From a virus, in IMG/VR virus record IMGVR_UViG_3300030333_006369, positions 288 to 51,604 of that record: a stretch of DNA of 51,317 bases; one strand, given 5' to 3'. Shown piece after piece: positions 1 through 6,692 of this stretch. Each line of letters opens with the position of its first letter. Position 1 is the stretch's first letter. The notes beneath the pieces are model-generated. The model did no database searches, had not been told where the DNA came from, and worked only from the letters and a program-made list of their open reading frames with translations. The translations under genes were made by a program, and so were the position numbers.

Positions 1-90
1 AACAGGTACACCAGCATTCTTAAATATATCAAGAATGTGGTTATGTTTATTTAAAGCAGGGAACATATCCCCATTTGGAAATGATTTCAT
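1..90 (-). CDS. Partial hypothetical protein, N-terminus only
   Basis: The first 30 codons of a leftward gene that runs off the window edge. The ATG is preceded by a good ribosome binding site (AAAAGGAG, 8 bases upstream) that lies inside the end of the preceding 54-residue gene; that gene's stop codon ends two bases before this ATG, so the two are probably translated together. The visible residues begin MKSFPNGDMFPALNKH. I do not recognise the family from this fragment. Confidence 0.6.
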   Translation of the reverse strand, partial: MKSFPNGDMFPALNKHNHILDIFKNAGVPV

Positions 91-91
91 A

Positions 92-256
92 TCATTTTCT
101 CCTTTTACTATTAAAGTAAATCCCATACACTACCCTAATTGGCAGTGCGGAGGCTTTAGTTTTAGTAAAGTTTTTATGTTTTACCAACCATTCTACCCAT
201 CCATTACGACCATGCTTATGGGCAAAAGGAAACTTAGTGGTCTTAATATACGACAT
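92..256 (-). CDS. Small basic hypothetical protein (54 aa)
   Basis: A leftward 54-residue ORF with a strong Shine-Dalgarno (AGGAGG, 8 bases before the ATG). It is rich in Lys/Arg and aromatic residues, with a Trp-containing centre (GWVEWLVKHK) and a basic tail (KRRK), so nucleic-acid binding is possible but unproven. It lies downstream of the RNA polymerase-like gene, separated by a hairpin-rich spacer, and is tightly coupled to the next partial gene. No family is recognised; the ribosome binding site and tight packing are the main reasons to call it. Confidence 0.6.
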   Translation of the reverse strand: MSYIKTTKFPFAHKHGRNGWVEWLVKHKNFTKTKASALPIRVVYGIYFNSKRRK

Positions 257-279
257 ATTTAATACCTCCTATATTTCTC

Positions 280-340
280 CGCGGAACGTAGTGTAGCGGA
301 GGTCTCCTATCTTACGACGCGGAACGTAGTGTAGCGGAGG
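280..340 (-). repeat. Two direct copies of a 23-bp hairpin-forming repeat
   Basis: The 23-bp unit from CGCGGAACG to AGCGGAGG occurs at 280-302 and again at 318-340, identical and 38 bp apart. In the first copy the flanking CTCCGC pairs with GCGGAG across about 13 bases, giving a 6-bp stem; the second copy is preceded by GACGC rather than CTCCGC, so its stem is shorter. The pair lies between the RNA polymerase-like gene and the next leftward gene. It could be an RNA processing site, a protein-binding site or a transcript-end structure. Confidence 0.75.
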
Positions 341-351
341 AGACTCGCTAG

Positions 352-401
352 AGGCCAGTCAGGTCTCTGACACCTGTTACCCCAACACTGGGCACTGGCC
401 T
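352..401 (-). ncRNA. Three-way-junction, tRNA-like RNA element just 3' of the polymerase gene
   Basis: An 8-bp outer stem (AGGCCAGT at 352-359 pairs with ACTGGCCT at 394-401) encloses two hairpins. One is a 5-bp stem with a 7-base loop (360-376), the geometry of a tRNA T-arm and directly adjacent to the outer stem. The other is a 4-bp stem with a 4-base loop (381-392). It starts 15 bases after the polymerase-like gene stops on the same strand. The pairing is visible directly; the resemblance to a tRNA acceptor/T-arm is inference, since the loop lacks the usual TTCRA sequence. Confidence 0.45.
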
Positions 402-416
402 GGTACTACTTAGTGG

Positions 417-3080
417 TTACTTACTAGCTTCCACTTTACAAACAAGGTTAGCTGTTCTACTACTAGCTTTTCCTTCTTTGTTCACATATCTAGTAGCATT
501 TACTACTGTTACTTCACCATCAGGTACTCTACTAATAGAGTCTTTGTGTAAAGATAACGTAACACCACCATTGAATGTGATTTCATTACCTGATAGCTTA
601 CCAGATGATACTTTCAACTCATCAAATGGTATATCACTACCTTTGCGGAAGGCCGTCAATAAGACAGCCCCCACTTTAGGTTCAGGTAGTTCAACTGTAA
701 GGTTATCAGGTCCTTCCCATCCGAACACCTCAGGAATACGATTGCTTGCCATATGCACAGCACAAGCACCAGTACCCTTAGTATCACGTAGATACTGGTA
801 TATCGCAGTCTTCAGAGTATCCAGATCAAGAGTCTTACCATAACTCTCAGCTGCTCTTACAACCTTAGACAATTCAGCTTTGAACATATCATCATTGTCA
901 TCGATTCCCTCATACTTCTCAAAGACACCACGGAATGCAATTCCAATGTCTTTCAGAAACAGATTCGCAGCTTTGACTTGAGAGATACTAGGTCTAAGCC
1001 CTGTTCTATCAACCATACGAGCCATACGCTTAGTACTTATAGTATCTTTCATGAAGCCATCGAACAGCACTGTTGCTTCCTTAAGCGCTACAGAATATAG
1101 ACGTGAGTCAAACTCCTTCACTCCAGAGTCTAGCTTAGCAATGATTTTATTCACTGCTACCCAGCTGCTAGGCTTAGGTGCTTTAGTATATTCCATAGGA
1201 TACAGCGCATACACAGCTTTGGACAAGATAGGCGCAGTAACTCCATCTACATGGTACTTTAATGCTATTGCACCACTCTCGATACAGATCATCGCTTTAT
1301 GGATATCTGCAATCAGAGCATCTTTATCCTCATAGCCACATAGTTCATATGTATTCTCTCCTAATGAACTTAGTAGACGCTTAAGGTTATTGGTATTTGT
1401 ACCAATGTCCTCACCTAGCATGATATCCTCAGCAGTATACACAGCCTCATTTAAAGGATCAGTGTTTCTTTCCTTTATGATATCATTCCTAGAGAACTCA
1501 GGCACATCCATGGCATACTTAACATACAGGTCTACAATCTCAGGATGTAGATCTTGTAGCAGATACTCACCATTGCTGTCTTTAGCATTTAGTAAGCTCT
1601 TTGGTATGTCTCTAACGACTAGTCCACCAACAACCGGGAATCTCCAATACAGCATCTTCCCACTTGCTCTATTAGCTAGATAGACAATGTAATCACCATC
1701 ATTGTCACCACCAACCGCACGTGCAACCCAGTAAGGTACATACCGTGGATCAGTCTTAGCTAACAGGTCATTAGTCAATAGAGGTATGCCTCTACCAAAT
1801 ACACCATAGGACTTAGTGATCTTCCAGACGTCACCTAATAACATAGATTCAATCTGTCTTTTCACCCATACAAACCGATGTGTTGCTTTAGTATACAGCA
1901 TAGCAAGCACTTTCATCTGTATAGTAGCATCCCATCCATTCTTAACAGCACGATCTATCTTTGCACTGATATAGGATCTAAGTCCTTCTTTTGTACTTAC
2001 TTTATCAAATAGCGCTTTCATAGCCGCTTTAGATGATTTAGCAAGAACTGAGTACACTTCATCAGTAAGACGCAAGAACTGAGTACACTCCCAATGGAAT
2101 GGATAAGGAATATCCCCACCATCCATGTAAGTGAAACCCACTACCCACTCACCATCTTCAGCACGATCAGACTGACATTTAATCTGATCATCTTTATAGA
2201 TAATGATATCTACATCTCCGAAGATAGCTTCCCACGCAGAGTCATCCTTGATGATCTTACTATCAAGAAAGCCCTTAGCAATAGGTAGTCTATCATCCAC
2301 CACACCAGCAGGAATAGCTTGAAACTGTCTATCCCCAAGACATGGTCTGATTAAACCAGCACCATCATTACGATCGTCAACACCATAATCATACAACTCA
2401 TTATGTTTGATGACATTACCATCTTTATCGAACTTGGCTGGTTCTACTACTTTCACATTAAACTTACGGACTAAACTACAGTCAGTAAATAGTTTATGAA
2501 AGTATGGCAGAAATGCACCAGTATCGCTACTATACATCTCAGCCTCGGATCTATGTAATACATAGCATTTACTACGACCCTTAGTATCTCTCTTTAACGA
2601 TCCAAATGGTACCAGATCATTATCAAGTAGATGTTGAGTCAAGTTCATGACCATGTGATCACGTTTAGCCTTAGATTCCGGATCATCTCCAGAAGGCAGA
2701 GTGACATGAAAATACTTCAATGTCTTAAACTCCAGCCCGCTAGCAGAATAAACACACAGTTTATCCAGAACCAATGGCTCAGTTTCACCAGGACTACCAA
2801 CTTTTGGTGTCATTACTGGCACCTCTTTAGTATGTACTGGCATGAACTTCAATGTCATCACAGCGATTTTGACCAGACGATCAGAATCAAAGTGCACTAA
2901 TGCGACATTGAATAAGGCACTCATTAACTTAGTGACAGCTTTATCACCAAGCGCACGAGCTTTATCAAGAACACGCTTCATGTTCATTTTCTTCTCCTTT
3001 CGGTTTGTTATTGTTGAAGGACCTTGTTTTATAGCAGATGATCCTTTTAATCTGCTTTTTGGATTTGGTTGATTAACCAT
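417..3080 (-). CDS. Probable two-barrel (DxDGD) phage RNA polymerase
   Basis: A large leftward gene of 887 codons from the ATG at 3080. The centre carries GGDNDGDYIVYL; its DNDGD (bases about 1692-1706) matches the DxDGD metal-binding signature of double-psi beta-barrel RNA polymerases, such as Bacillus phage SPbeta YonO, fungal QDE-1 and plant RDRs, in which three aspartates hold catalytic magnesium. It is preceded by a Gly/Arg/Pro segment (GRGIPLLTNDLL). The size also fits a single-chain polymerase. The start is chosen at 3080 because AAAGGAG lies 6 bases upstream; a second, similar ribosome site precedes an in-frame ATG at 2987, so a form 31 residues shorter is possible. The reading frame is open further upstream to 3239, but without a ribosome site. 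The function is inferred from one motif and the context; an unrelated protein with a chance DxDGD remains possible. Confidence 0.6.
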   Translation of the reverse strand: MVNQPNPKSRLKGSSAIKQGPSTITNRKEKKMNMKRVLDKARALGDKAVTKLMSALFNVALVHFDSDRLVKIAVMTLKFMPVHTKEVPVMTPKVGSPGETEPLVLDKLCVYSASGLEFKTLKYFHVTLPSGDDPESKAKRDHMVMNLTQHLLDNDLVPFGSLKRDTKGRSKCYVLHRSEAEMYSSDTGAFLPYFHKLFTDCSLVRKFNVKVVEPAKFDKDGNVIKHNELYDYGVDDRNDGAGLIRPCLGDRQFQAIPAGVVDDRLPIAKGFLDSKIIKDDSAWEAIFGDVDIIIYKDDQIKCQSDRAEDGEWVVGFTYMDGGDIPYPFHWECTQFLRLTDEVYSVLAKSSKAAMKALFDKVSTKEGLRSYISAKIDRAVKNGWDATIQMKVLAMLYTKATHRFVWVKRQIESMLLGDVWKITKSYGVFGRGIPLLTNDLLAKTDPRYVPYWVARAVGGDNDGDYIVYLANRASGKMLYWRFPVVGGLVVRDIPKSLLNAKDSNGEYLLQDLHPEIVDLYVKYAMDVPEFSRNDIIKERNTDPLNEAVYTAEDIMLGEDIGTNTNNLKRLLSSLGENTYELCGYEDKDALIADIHKAMICIESGAIALKYHVDGVTAPILSKAVYALYPMEYTKAPKPSSWVAVNKIIAKLDSGVKEFDSRLYSVALKEATVLFDGFMKDTISTKRMARMVDRTGLRPSISQVKAANLFLKDIGIAFRGVFEKYEGIDDNDDMFKAELSKVVRAAESYGKTLDLDTLKTAIYQYLRDTKGTGACAVHMASNRIPEVFGWEGPDNLTVELPEPKVGAVLLTAFRKGSDIPFDELKVSSGKLSGNEITFNGGVTLSLHKDSISRVPDGEVTVVNATRYVNKEGKASSRTANLVCKVEASK

Positions 3081-3201
3081 TACTTTCTCCTTTGTTATTG
3101 TTTGATTAACATTATTACCCCCAAATTTTGGGACTATGGCCATACCACCGACTAAAGACCTGGTCGGAAGATGCCTAGTAGGTCTACTGTCAAGCCTCGC
3201 C

Positions 3202-3255
3202 CTATTCATAACGAGACTCTGGGCCGTAAGCAACGGCACAGCTAAGTGGATTCAT
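3202..3255 (-). CDS. Possible 17-aa leader peptide upstream of the polymerase gene
   Basis: A very short ORF (MNPLSCAVAYGPESRYE) with a strong ribosome site (AAAAGGAGGG, about 5 bases before the ATG). It lies about 120 bases upstream of the polymerase-like gene and carries an internal hairpin (GCCGT/ACGGC). It could be a translated leader or a fortuitous ORF in structured RNA. The ribosome site is the only positive evidence. Confidence 0.3.
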   Translation of the reverse strand: MNPLSCAVAYGPESRYE

Positions 3256-3306
3256 AAGCCCTCCTTTTGGGTTTATTACTCTCTGTCTTCCGGACAGATA
3301 CGGGTT

Positions 3307-3632
3307 GTGTACTCTCTTGTGGAATGACGAGTACACGCCGCTCTCTGAGTAGGAATCGAACCTACAGCTTCTCCTAGGTATCTTATTAACGGTCCAGTAA
3401 GATCTGGGTATAGTGAGTTCGGGTCTCGAAAGACCTATCCTCACCACTCTGCTTACGGTAAACCTACCATAGTTTACATCCTCCTGTAAGCAGAACCTTC
3501 CTGGCTTCTATCTTACCTGCCAGGAGTTTCCCTAGTGCTTATGAGATGTGTTGGTACCCGCACACAAGTACCGTACCAATTACACCATCAGAGAGAGTCA
3601 TACTACACCGGGTTCCACAATCCAGTGTAGTA
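3307..3632 (-). ncRNA. Hairpin-dense structured RNA leader (about 330 nt) upstream of the polymerase gene
   Basis: The gap of about 440 bases between the 94-residue gene and the leader peptide holds a run of near-perfect stems. They include 8 bp at 3307-3314/3329-3336, a 5-bp stem closed by a UUCG tetraloop on the minus strand (3422-3435), 9 bp at 3448-3456/3486-3494 with a nested 6-bp stem, CCTGGC/GCCAGG near 3503-3525, and 11 bp at 3601-3611/3622-3632. Two ORFs crossing this region on the minus strand look like by-products of the structure. The region could be a 5' leader, a processing region or a stand-alone RNA. No known RNA family is recognised. Confidence 0.5.
3341..3595 (-). ncRNA. Interrupted tRNA-like element with consensus T-arm
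   Basis: On the minus strand a perfect T-arm (5-bp GTAGG/CCTAC stem, loop TTCGATT, 3349-3365) is followed directly by TCAGAGAG. This pairs over 8 bp with CTCTCTGA about 240 bases upstream (3588-3595), which is itself followed by a D-arm-like string (GGTGTAATTGG). These are the two ends of a tRNA, but no acceptable anticodon arm is visible and about 200 bases of hairpins lie between. It may be a tRNA split by an insertion, a decayed tRNA or a tRNA-like processing element. No CCA is encoded. Confidence 0.35.
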
Positions 3633-3641
3633 CAACATTGT

Positions 3642-3686
3642 GCCCAGCCAGGTCGCGAACCTACGGCACCTAACGTACAGCTGGGC
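3642..3686 (-). ncRNA. Miniature tRNA-like element
   Basis: A 45-base minus-strand element with a perfect 7-bp outer stem (GCCCAGC/GCTGGGC) and, stacked against it on the 3' side, a T-arm-like hairpin with loop TTCGCGA. The remaining roughly 17 bases cannot hold both a D-arm and an anticodon arm, so this is not a normal tRNA. It lies 10 bases past the end of the 94-residue gene, in the place where a processing or termination signal would sit. It shares its layout with the element at 352-401. Confidence 0.4.
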
Positions 3687-3695
3687 TGTTGCTTA

Positions 3696-3980
3696 TTAAT
3701 CGTTAAAATAACGATATAAGCCATATCCACATATAAAGGTAAATAAAACAATACCAAACCAATATGGATTTTCAGGACAAGCACATTGCCATTCATACAA
3801 ATACACTGTATCCCAAAATTCATATTCGCCACATGGACAAAACTCTGTTACTTCACCCTCTTTATAACCTGTAATATGATCACTAGGATTATAGATACAA
3901 TCACCATTCTCATCATATCTAAAAGGATAATCACAAGATGTAAAGAAGTCATGAAAAGATTTAAAGAAATCTTCTAACAT
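3696..3980 (-). CDS. Small Cys-containing membrane protein (94 aa)
   Basis: A leftward gene with a ribosome site (AAAGGA, about 7 bases before the ATG). The acidic, aromatic N-terminal half holds several cysteines (CDY, CIY, CPCGEYEF, CACPEN), and the C-terminus has a hydrophobic stretch of about 18 residues (YWFGIVLFTFICGYGLYRYF) that is probably a single transmembrane helix. No family is recognised. It stands alone between hairpin-rich spacers in the leftward, probably early, arm, consistent with a small host-takeover protein, but that is inference only. Confidence 0.6.
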   Translation of the reverse strand: MLEDFFKSFHDFFTSCDYPFRYDENGDCIYNPSDHITGYKEGEVTEFCPCGEYEFWDTVYLYEWQCACPENPYWFGIVLFTFICGYGLYRYFND

Positions 3981-4090
3981 AACAAAGTCCTTTCTCTTAG
4001 AAACTACCTCCTAAGAGTTTTACCTCTTAAGAGGGAGCAGTTAATAGGCGTGCTCAGGCCTTTGTCCCCTCATGGGGGTGAGGATAGAGA

Positions 4091-4169
4091 CCAGCTAGCT
4101 GTGAGAAGTGCGGATGTCACTAGCTGGGTACTACAAAATCTTAGTGAGAGTATTATCCACCCCTCTCAC
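4091..4169 (-). other. Pair of intergenic stem-loops
   Basis: The 209-base spacer 3981-4189 has no convincing gene. It contains an 8-bp perfect stem (CCAGCTAG 4091-4098 with CTAGCTGG 4120-4127, 21-base loop) and a 7-bp stem (GTGAGAG 4144-4150 with CTCTCAC 4163-4169). Neither is followed by a T-run on the minus strand, so they look more like RNA processing or stability structures than intrinsic terminators. Confidence 0.5.
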
Positions 4170-4189
4170 AACAGGGCCTGACAAGGGAC

Positions 4190-4360
4190 CTAGCTGTTCA
4201 CTAGTTCGTCCTCTGGAATACGATCCATAAGATCATAAGCCATAGACTTATAGTGGGCAGCTAGTTCCTTATACTGCTCACGCGTATCACATATGTGATT
4301 AAACGTTTTAGCAGGTATAAGAACCTTGCCGAATAGGTGATAGAGTATGTTGTTTAACAT
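4190..4360 (-). CDS. Small hypothetical protein (56 aa)
   Basis: A leftward ORF starting at an ATG with an AGGAAAGG ribosome site about 6 bases upstream. The protein begins MLNNILYHLFGKVLIPAKTF and ends in an acidic helix-like tail (MDRIPEDELVNS). It is predicted soluble, with no recognised family. It is flanked by hairpin spacers on both sides, the usual pattern of this arm. The ribosome site and a sensible amino-acid composition support it. Confidence 0.55.
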   Translation of the reverse strand: MLNNILYHLFGKVLIPAKTFNHICDTREQYKELAAHYKSMAYDLMDRIPEDELVNS

Positions 4361-4437
4361 ATTTACCTTTCCTATTGGTATAACTCAGCTGAATGACACT
4401 GAGAGTAGTTAATCAGGATACTAGCCTGTAATTTTGT

Positions 4438-4461
4438 GGGGGTGATCAGATCACCACCCCC
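4438..4461 (-). terminator. Strong palindromic hairpin after the 140-aa gene
   Basis: GGGGGTGATC and GATCACC(A)CCCCC form a stable GC-rich hairpin 21 bases after the stop of the upstream leftward gene; on the minus strand it is followed by ACAAAATT, a weak T-tract. It could be a terminator or an RNA stabiliser. It is inferred from structure only. Confidence 0.45.
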
Positions 4462-4482
4462 AGGAAAACACTGCCCTACTAA

Positions 4483-4905
4483 TTAATCCGTAGAGCAGCT
4501 TCTAACATAACCATCTTTTGATGGGATTAACTTATGACCATGCTCTGGATTCATATGCGAACCCACAGTATGACCACATCTATTACACATAGGCACTCTA
4601 CCATGGAAATCTGAATGATCTCCATTAGAGTCCAAGTAATAGTCCTTCACATACATTTCACCTAGAAAGGTGTCCTGCATATAGGCCTCACTCTTAACTT
4701 CCATATCAGCATAGAAGTCATTGATTGGACCTCTCACTATGATTAATGCAATCATAATGAGCAATGCACCTGTACGGGTAGAGCGAGCACTATCACTAGC
4801 ACTCCCTCTTAAACCCCAACAGTTTACTGCTGTATTCTGTTTATACACAGTGTACTGAGCAGCCACGAATACCATAGCTGCTACTGCGATCAATAGACTA
4901 ATCAT
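4483..4905 (-). CDS. Membrane protein with Cys/His-rich tail (140 aa)
   Basis: A leftward gene whose ATG overlaps the upstream gene's stop (TAATG) and has AGGAG nearby. It has an N-terminal hydrophobic helix (residues 1-18) and a second one near residues 47-58 (ALLIMIALIIV). The C-terminal soluble region carries CNRCGH, SHMNPEHGH and a final Cys, which may bind zinc. No family is recognised. It is the last gene of a tightly packed trio (187-75-140 residues), all short and two with membrane helices. Confidence 0.65.
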   Translation of the reverse strand: MISLLIAVAAMVFVAAQYTVYKQNTAVNCWGLRGSASDSARSTRTGALLIMIALIIVRGPINDFYADMEVKSEAYMQDTFLGEMYVKDYYLDSNGDHSDFHGRVPMCNRCGHTVGSHMNPEHGHKLIPSKDGYVRSCSTD

Positions 4906-5132
4906 TATTTATTCTCCTTATGTTTAGCTATTATTTCATTTACACGTTTCCTAGTAATAAGGCCTGCCGCTATACGCTCGTTTATAGCAGCCTTACATGT
5001 AGGACACTCCTCCTTATTAGGGGCAGTGCAATCCACAAGCTGTTGTTCTAAGAACAGATATGGTTTCCTCTTATGCACATCAGTTAGATGCTTATAGAGG
5101 GTTTCTTTAAGCGCTTTGTTTATCTTACTCAT
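4905..5132 (-). CDS. Small CxxC-containing protein (75 aa)
   Basis: The start is set at the ATG at 5132 because AAAGGAG lies 9 bases upstream; a longer open frame (to 5231) has no ribosome site and overlaps the upstream gene. The protein is helical and basic, with a central C-x9-CPTC cluster that could hold a metal. The start overlaps the end of the upstream gene and the stop overlaps the next start, so it is one operon. No family is recognised. Confidence 0.6.
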   Translation of the reverse strand: MSKINKALKETLYKHLTDVHKRKPYLFLEQQLVDCTAPNKEECPTCKAAINERIAAGLITRKRVNEIIAKHKENK

Positions 5133-5695
5133 TATATCATCTCCTTTATTGTTAAGATTATAGACCACACTGTTAAGCCTAGTATGCCTAGAGGTGCTAC
5201 TATCCACACCCACACATACACCATAGCCCACACTGCGGCAGTTACTACACTACTACTACTCTCACTTCTCCTATAGTACAGATCCATGAATGGTACTAGC
5301 TTTACTAGCCTATGTGCTGCTGCATTACGACCACCATACATGTTAGTACGTTTGTTGTATTCATGATGCATATTCAAACGCCAGTATAGACGACCTATGC
5401 GTAATGCATAGACAGGACCACTGAAGTCACTACCCCAATGCTTAGGGTTATATGTTGTCTTACCCATACGTCTATTAAGCTCACCATGTGCTTCTATAAA
5501 GCAATGATGTCTGTCATTAGCATAGTATCTACAGCCATTAGACCATTTAATCCATGTCCATGTTATTGATCTACAATCACCTCCTAGCTCAACACCATAA
5601 CCATGACTTAAACCAATAAATGATTTAAGATTTCTTTTGAAGTTTAACCATGAACTTCTTAGGTTTCTTTGTACTACTGTTACTATTGTATCCAT
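5132..5695 (-). CDS. Hypothetical protein with C-terminal membrane segment (187 aa)
   Basis: First gene of the leftward arm, with a good ribosome site (AAGGAG, about 8 bases before the ATG). The body is rich in Trp, Tyr, His and Arg (for example ITWTWIKWSNG, YYANDRHH) and could be a small enzyme or DNA-binding domain; the last 40 residues are strongly hydrophobic with two probable membrane passes (AAVWAMVYVWVWIV, LGILGLTVWSIILTI). No family is recognised. Position next to the divergent promoter region suggests early expression. Confidence 0.65.
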   Translation of the reverse strand: MDTIVTVVQRNLRSSWLNFKRNLKSFIGLSHGYGVELGGDCRSITWTWIKWSNGCRYYANDRHHCFIEAHGELNRRMGKTTYNPKHWGSDFSGPVYALRIGRLYWRLNMHHEYNKRTNMYGGRNAAAHRLVKLVPFMDLYYRRSESSSSVVTAAVWAMVYVWVWIVAPLGILGLTVWSIILTIKEMI

Positions 5696-5939
5696 TGTAT
5701 TATTCTCCTTATAATGGATTAAGAACCCCTATTCTTTACCCGGGGGCTCGAAACGGAAAGTACTATACATACATAATATATAATACTATAGCGCCGCAAA
5801 GGTCAGATTCGTTAGTTTCCATGTTCGTCCCTAAATCGAGACTAGGAAAAATGGATTAGCATATATGATATCTCAAATATAAAAAATAATAATTAGAACT
5901 CTATATAGGACCTTTAGTCTATATTGACATAACGTATAT
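5696..5939. promoter_or_regulatory. Divergent intergenic region between the two arms
   Basis: About 240 bases separate leftward from rightward genes. Base composition changes here from the more GC-rich left arm to the AT-rich right arm. On the minus strand there are TATA-rich strings (for example TATAGTATTATATATTATG) that could form a -10 region, but I cannot name a confident sigma-type promoter. A CCCGGGGGC cluster lies near 5738. The rightward end carries the TTGACATAACG motif listed separately. Confidence 0.4.
5924..5934 (+). promoter_or_regulatory. TTGACATAACG motif, first copy
   Basis: Matches the recurring TTGACATAACT element of the right arm and is followed by TATATA. It sits only 6 bases before the ATG of the first rightward gene, so if it is a promoter its start point must be very close to the motif, or the true start codon is further downstream. 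Confidence 0.5.
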
Positions 5940-6215
5940 ATGAAGATATTTAATAGAAATAAAATAAAAGAAACCAAGAGATACCCCTATAGAAACAATG
6001 TATCTAGTGACTATTCTGCATGGGACAGTCTTAGTATTATAGAGAAGTTTGTATTAATAGCTATGCCTATAATGTTAACATGTATAGATTATATGATAAC
6101 AGAAGCATTGTTTGGATTAGGACCATGGCTCACATGGACAATTGCTATAGTGTCTACTATGGGATTAATAGGTATTATATGGTTATTAGCTAGTTGGGCA
6201 TCAAATGAATACTAA
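5940..6215 (+). CDS. Small two-helix membrane protein (91 aa)
   Basis: First rightward gene. A basic N-terminus (MKIFNRNKIKETKRYPYR) is followed by two hydrophobic segments (about residues 36-55, FVLIAMPIMLTCIDYM, and 64-88, LTWTIAIVSTMGLIGIIWLLA). No ribosome site precedes the ATG and the recurring TTGACATAAC motif ends 6 bases upstream, so translation could be leaderless. The next gene starts inside its last codons. No family is recognised; an inner-membrane role is likely. Confidence 0.6.
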   Translation: MKIFNRNKIKETKRYPYRNNVSSDYSAWDSLSIIEKFVLIAMPIMLTCIDYMITEALFGLGPWLTWTIAIVSTMGLIGIIWLLASWASNEY

Positions 6216-6354
6216 AAAAATAAAAGCATCTCCGCAACAGTATGTAGAAATGTATTTATCGGGACAGATACAAGAGTATGAATGGTATAGTATTTGTCAA
6301 GAAAATTCGGAGGTTAAGAGAGAGTATAAAAAAATTCTTCGTAAAAGGAGGTAG
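6205..6354 (+). CDS. Small hypothetical protein (49 aa)
   Basis: Overlaps the end of the upstream gene (ATGAATACTAA). The protein is soluble, with YVEMYLSGQIQEYEWYSICQ followed by a basic tail. Short proteins of the form 'YLxGxIxExEWxxxC' are common in marine phages but have no assigned role as far as I know. A strong AGGAGG for the next gene overlaps its stop codon, indicating translational coupling. Confidence 0.55.
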   Translation: MNTKKIKASPQQYVEMYLSGQIQEYEWYSICQENSEVKREYKKILRKRR

Positions 6355-6357
6355 AGA

Positions 6358-6681
6358 ATGTACAAACCATTACCTGAAGAAGTAACTATTAAAAATTCAA
6401 AAATTCACGGATTAGGTCTTTTTGCAACATGTGATCTCGAAGAGAATCATGAGTTTGGTATTACTCATATATCTAATAGTAATTTCCAAGACGGGTATGC
6501 AAGGACTCCTTTAGGGGGGTTTTTTAATCACTCTGAAGATCCTAATTGTGAAGCTTACATATGGGGAGATTTTATCAAATTAAGATCGATAAGAGAAATA
6601 AAAGAAGGCGAAGAACTTACAGCTTCATACTGGTTATATGATATAGAAGATGCTTTAAAATCCTATAAAAACAACAGATAA
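6358..6681 (+). CDS. SET-domain protein methyltransferase-like protein
   Basis: A 107-residue minimal SET domain. The N-terminal SKIHGLGLFA (residues 14-23) is the usual SET start; NHSEDPNCE (57-65) is the NHS core that binds S-adenosylmethionine; GEELTASYW (84-92) carries the catalytic tyrosine region. Family members transfer methyl groups to lysines, in bacteria and phages on proteins not yet well defined. It is complete for a viral-size SET protein, which often lacks pre- and post-SET parts. A strong AGGAGG lies just upstream. Its target is unknown; ribosomal or host regulatory proteins would be reasonable guesses. Confidence 0.85.
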   Translation: MYKPLPEEVTIKNSKIHGLGLFATCDLEENHEFGITHISNSNFQDGYARTPLGGFFNHSEDPNCEAYIWGDFIKLRSIREIKEGEELTASYWLYDIEDALKSYKNNR

Positions 6682-6692
6682 GGATAATTCAT

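Noticed and set aside
35-262. Plus-strand ORF of 75 codons at the left edge
   Set aside because: It lies opposite two leftward genes with good ribosome sites and has none itself.
3341-3595. A normal tRNA gene
   Set aside because: Ends match a tRNA, but no anticodon arm can be drawn and the gap is about 200 bases, so I list it only as tRNA-like.
3539-3832. Minus-strand ORF of 97 codons overlapping the 94-residue gene and the structured spacer
   Set aside because: No ribosome site; it reads through the hairpins and tRNA-like element and overlaps a better gene in another frame.
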